Source: Myxococcales bacterium
GTDB lineage: Bacteria > Myxococcota > UBA727 > GCA-2721815
NCBI GenBank assembly: GCA_002721815.1
Contig: PBLQ01000061.1
Span: 1 to 64,000 of the forward strand
Direction of reading: 5' to 3'
DNA length: 64,000 nt
In this document: positions 62,180-64,000 of the stretch, piece by piece
Layout: the number at the start of each line of letters is the position of its first letter
How positions within the stretch are numbered: position 1 is the first letter of the stretch
Made by a program: the position numbers and the translations under genes
The notes under the pieces: generated by a model
The model's input: only the letters and a program-made list of their open reading frames with translations
Database searches by the model: none
Told to the model about the DNA's origin: nothing

Positions 62180-62957
62180 GTCTTTTGAGGAAAGCATCGC
62201 GGGCATCTCTGTTGCCTTACGGGTAAGGCTGGAGGAGGCGTTAGCAAGCGGGTTAACGCATTTGCCGCGCCCGCCAAGGGCTAAGCCTCCGTCTGCGCGT
62301 TCACAAAGCCCCAGCGTTTCAGGTGCGCATCACCCCCCCCAAAAGGTGCAGCACGATGAAGATATTCCCTCAGGGAGCCAAGCTGAACAGTTACAAAAGC
62401 TCAAAGATCTTAGGATTGGCAATTGTGAGAAATGTAAACTTCATCGCGCCCGTACCAATATCGTTTTTGGCGTGGGCAGCCCCAATGCAGACTTGGTCTT
62501 TGTGGGCGAAGGTCCGGGGGGTGAAGAGGATCATCAAGGCGAGCCTTTTGTCGGACCGGCAGGCCAACTTTTGACCAAAATGATTGGCGCCATGGGTTTA
62601 AAAAGAGAAGACGTTTATATCTGCAATGTGGTGAAATGCCGCCCTCCCAATAACCGAGACCCTCAGCCTGATGAAGTGGCTGCTTGTGAACCCTTTTTGA
62701 AAGAGCAGCTGTCCATTTTATCTCCCAAGGTGATCGTGACGCTGGGCCGCTACGCCACCCAAACCCTATTACAAAATTCACAATCCATGGGCCAATTACG
62801 AGGGAATTGGGCCACCTATGAGGGCATTGATGTGATGCCCACCTTTCATCCTGCTTATCTGCTTCGGTCTCCATTGAAAAAGCGAGAGGTTTGGGTAGAT
62901 TTGCAGGAAGTGATGTCACGCTTGGGGCTCGAACGCCCCTCAACCACCCAGAGGTAG
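62172..62957 (+). CDS. family-4 uracil-DNA glycosylase (Fe-S type)
   Basis: A 261-residue family-4 UDG. An N-terminal disordered stretch (about 1-75) precedes the glycosylase. Cluster ligands are C85 and C88 in NCEKCKLH, then the Cys in NVVKCRPP and the Cys in AACEPFL. The active-site GEGPGGEEDHQGEPFVGPAG, and TFHPAYLL near the end, are intact. It removes uracil from DNA. GTG at 62172 lies after GAGGAAAAAA. In other organisms the family is found with polymerases or in phages; here it follows the two-helix membrane gene. Confidence 0.92.
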   Translation: MTESFEESIAGISVALRVRLEEALASGLTHLPRPPRAKPPSARSQSPSVSGAHHPPQKVQHDEDIPSGSQAEQLQKLKDLRIGNCEKCKLHRARTNIVFGVGSPNADLVFVGEGPGGEEDHQGEPFVGPAGQLLTKMIGAMGLKREDVYICNVVKCRPPNNRDPQPDEVAACEPFLKEQLSILSPKVIVTLGRYATQTLLQNSQSMGQLRGNWATYEGIDVMPTFHPAYLLRSPLKKREVWVDLQEVMSRLGLERPSTTQR

Positions 62958-62959
62958 AT

Positions 62960-63649
62960 ATGCCCGTATTTCTAATCATCCTAACTGGTTTGTTTGTTTC
63001 CGTTCCCAGTTTTGCTTCGACGCCGACCTCTATGAATGCTTTAGAGCCATTAAAACTGTCGCACCCTCTACAGCTCGCCCAAGTGGACGGTGATGATGAA
63101 GAAATCTCTGGCGATGACGATGAGACGGTGAACGACGAAACAGATGCTGCGACCGGCTCGGAAGATGCCGAGGCGTCTGAAGAGGAACTTTTAACGTCAA
63201 AGCAGAAACAAAGGATAAAAGGTTTTTGGGAAAAACATTTTGCCTTCAAAATGAATCAAAATCTGTCAAAAGAGGTCGATGACAAGCTTTGGGCCTTTTT
63301 TGTGGGCGGTGGTTGTTTTGGTTGTGTGGGAGGGCCCGTTTGGTTGCCCATGTTGGTTATCGATCAGCCTGAGCCCGATGATTATCTCGAAGAGGGCTTG
63401 ATCAACTGGGGGCTACACTTTTTGGTGCAACGGGTTCTCGATGCACCCATGATCATTTTGGGTTTGGCAAGCGGTGTTACGATTCCTAATCCGTTAACCT
63501 GTGTGGATGCCTGGTGGTGGATGCCTGTGAACGCCATCAACATTTGGGATGATGCACGCAAAAACGAGCGGGCCCGTGCACGCATGGAAGAGGACTGGGT
63601 CACCCGCATCGCTTCACAGACGCCACCAGCGTCACAAATGACCTATTGA
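62960..63649 (+). CDS. exported acidic protein of unknown function
   Basis: A 229-residue protein with a signal peptide (MPVFLIILTGLFVSVPSFAS) and an acidic stretch (about 40-80, ISGDDDETVNDETD). The rest is hydrophobic and aromatic, with GGGCFGCVGGPVWLP and DAWWWMPVNAIN, perhaps two membrane-associated segments. It is not recognised. The start at 62960 has GAGGTAGAT before it and begins 2 bp after the UDG stop, so it belongs to the same unit. Its 3' end abuts the convergent M17-type gene by 1 bp. Confidence 0.6.
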   Translation: MPVFLIILTGLFVSVPSFASTPTSMNALEPLKLSHPLQLAQVDGDDEEISGDDDETVNDETDAATGSEDAEASEEELLTSKQKQRIKGFWEKHFAFKMNQNLSKEVDDKLWAFFVGGGCFGCVGGPVWLPMLVIDQPEPDDYLEEGLINWGLHFLVQRVLDAPMIILGLASGVTIPNPLTCVDAWWWMPVNAINIWDDARKNERARARMEEDWVTRIASQTPPASQMTY

Positions 63650-63650
63650 G

Positions 63651-64000
63651 TTAGATTTGACCTTCGGGGGCGAAAATGCCCTCGAACCGACTTCCAAGTC
63701 TCTCTTTCAACATCGACTCGGCGGGCGTGATCAGTGCTTCGCAAGGTTCGGGCAGGGCGATGGCGACCTTATGCGCCCCAGCCATTTCAATGCTGCGCAC
63801 CATTTGCTCGCAACGTTTCTGACATTCTATAACGCTGGCTTTGACAGGTCCCCAACCCATCAGAAAAATACGAATGGCAGGCAGTCTCCCTCGACCGGAA
63901 ATTAACAAGACTTCACCGGGTTCCCCATGAAAGCTTTGGTTGCGAAGCAAGTTAGAAATTTCACCACAAAGTCGCCAATCAATAAAGCCGGCTGCCCCTT
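63651..64000 (-). CDS. M17-type leucyl aminopeptidase N-terminal domain protein, 5' part outside window
   Basis: Only the last 115 codons are seen; the reading frame stays open to the right edge. The visible part begins GAAGFIDWRLCGEISNLL and continues LLISGRGRLPAIRIFLMGWG, then a helix with VRSIEMAGAHKVAIALPEP. This is the pattern of a stand-alone macro-like M17 aminopeptidase N-terminal domain found in delta-type bacteria. The metal-binding peptidase domain is not here and none is visible downstream. A TTG at 63950 could be a start but the frame continues through it. Confidence 0.65.
   Translation of the reverse strand, partial: GAAGFIDWRLCGEISNLLRNQSFHGEPGEVLLISGRGRLPAIRIFLMGWGPVKASVIECQKRCEQMVRSIEMAGAHKVAIALPEPCEALITPAESMLKERLGSRFEGIFAPEGQI

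Noticed and set aside
1-64000. CRISPR arrays, insertion sequences, prophage or conjugation genes
   Set aside because: I looked for repeated spacers, transposase or integrase-like proteins and paired terminal repeats and saw none. The only tandem repeats are in-frame protein repeats.

Overview
The window is about 64 kb of dense bacterial chromosome of roughly 50% GC. LpxC, Pal/CpoB, a very large outer-membrane protein and many Cys-type lipoproteins show a Gram-negative outer membrane. Cys-rich lipoprotein repeats, a GltJ/AgmX-like zinc-ribbon+GYF+TonB-C protein, a GAFTDA-type NtrC regulator and a solitary PrkA kinase point to the former Deltaproteobacteria, most likely Myxococcota/Bradymonadota. 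That placement is inference; no rRNA is present. I see no prophage, transposon, CRISPR array or plasmid gene. Most genes are housekeeping, mixed with lineage-specific genes.

Layout. 0-2.5 kb: thiolase and a LeuA-like aldolase. 2.6-8.7 kb: a beta-lactamase-fold protein, a YheU protein, an unknown basic protein and DNA polymerase I in one overlapping operon. 8.7-10.7 kb: XdhC, a MobA-like nucleotidyltransferase and an FHA protein. 10.8-12.2 kb: two hot-dog (MaoC-type) proteins, one with a 160-residue histone-H1-like tail. 12.5-16 kb: deoxynucleoside kinase, an RluA-type enzyme and the GltJ-like protein. 16-18.4 kb: O-antigen ligase-like protein and phosphofructokinase. 18.4-22.9 kb: an unknown protein, an NtrC regulator, a J-protein and a MATE exporter. 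23-32 kb: Pal, CpoB and a 2312-residue OmpA/beta-barrel protein. 32-36 kb: ruvAB, lpxC, a leucyl-transferase and IF-1. 36-40.3 kb: histidine ammonia-lyase, lipoproteins, an HhH protein and mutY. 40.5-49.7 kb: an S1-repeat protein, a cNMP-binding PilT, a nuclease-like lipoprotein, RNase J, small conserved proteins and truA. 49.7-50.15 kb: a 461-bp gene-free stretch with several strong hairpins. 50.1-54.3 kb: tatBC, miaB, tig and tRNA-Leu. 54.4-64 kb: prkA, an 869-residue lipoprotein, purH, a sigma-region-4-like regulator, a family-4 UDG cassette and the 3' end of an M17-type gene.

Most exciting candidates: the MaoC/histone-H1 fusion and its hot-dog partner, both without the usual hydratase catalytic residues; the structured intergenic region before tatB with mutually exclusive hairpins; the giant cell-wall/outer-membrane protein beside Pal/CpoB; the cNMP-PilT fusion; the four-cysteine sigma-region-4 regulator; and the J-protein/NtrC/unknown operon. 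Nine convergent gene pairs overlap or abut at their 3' ends.
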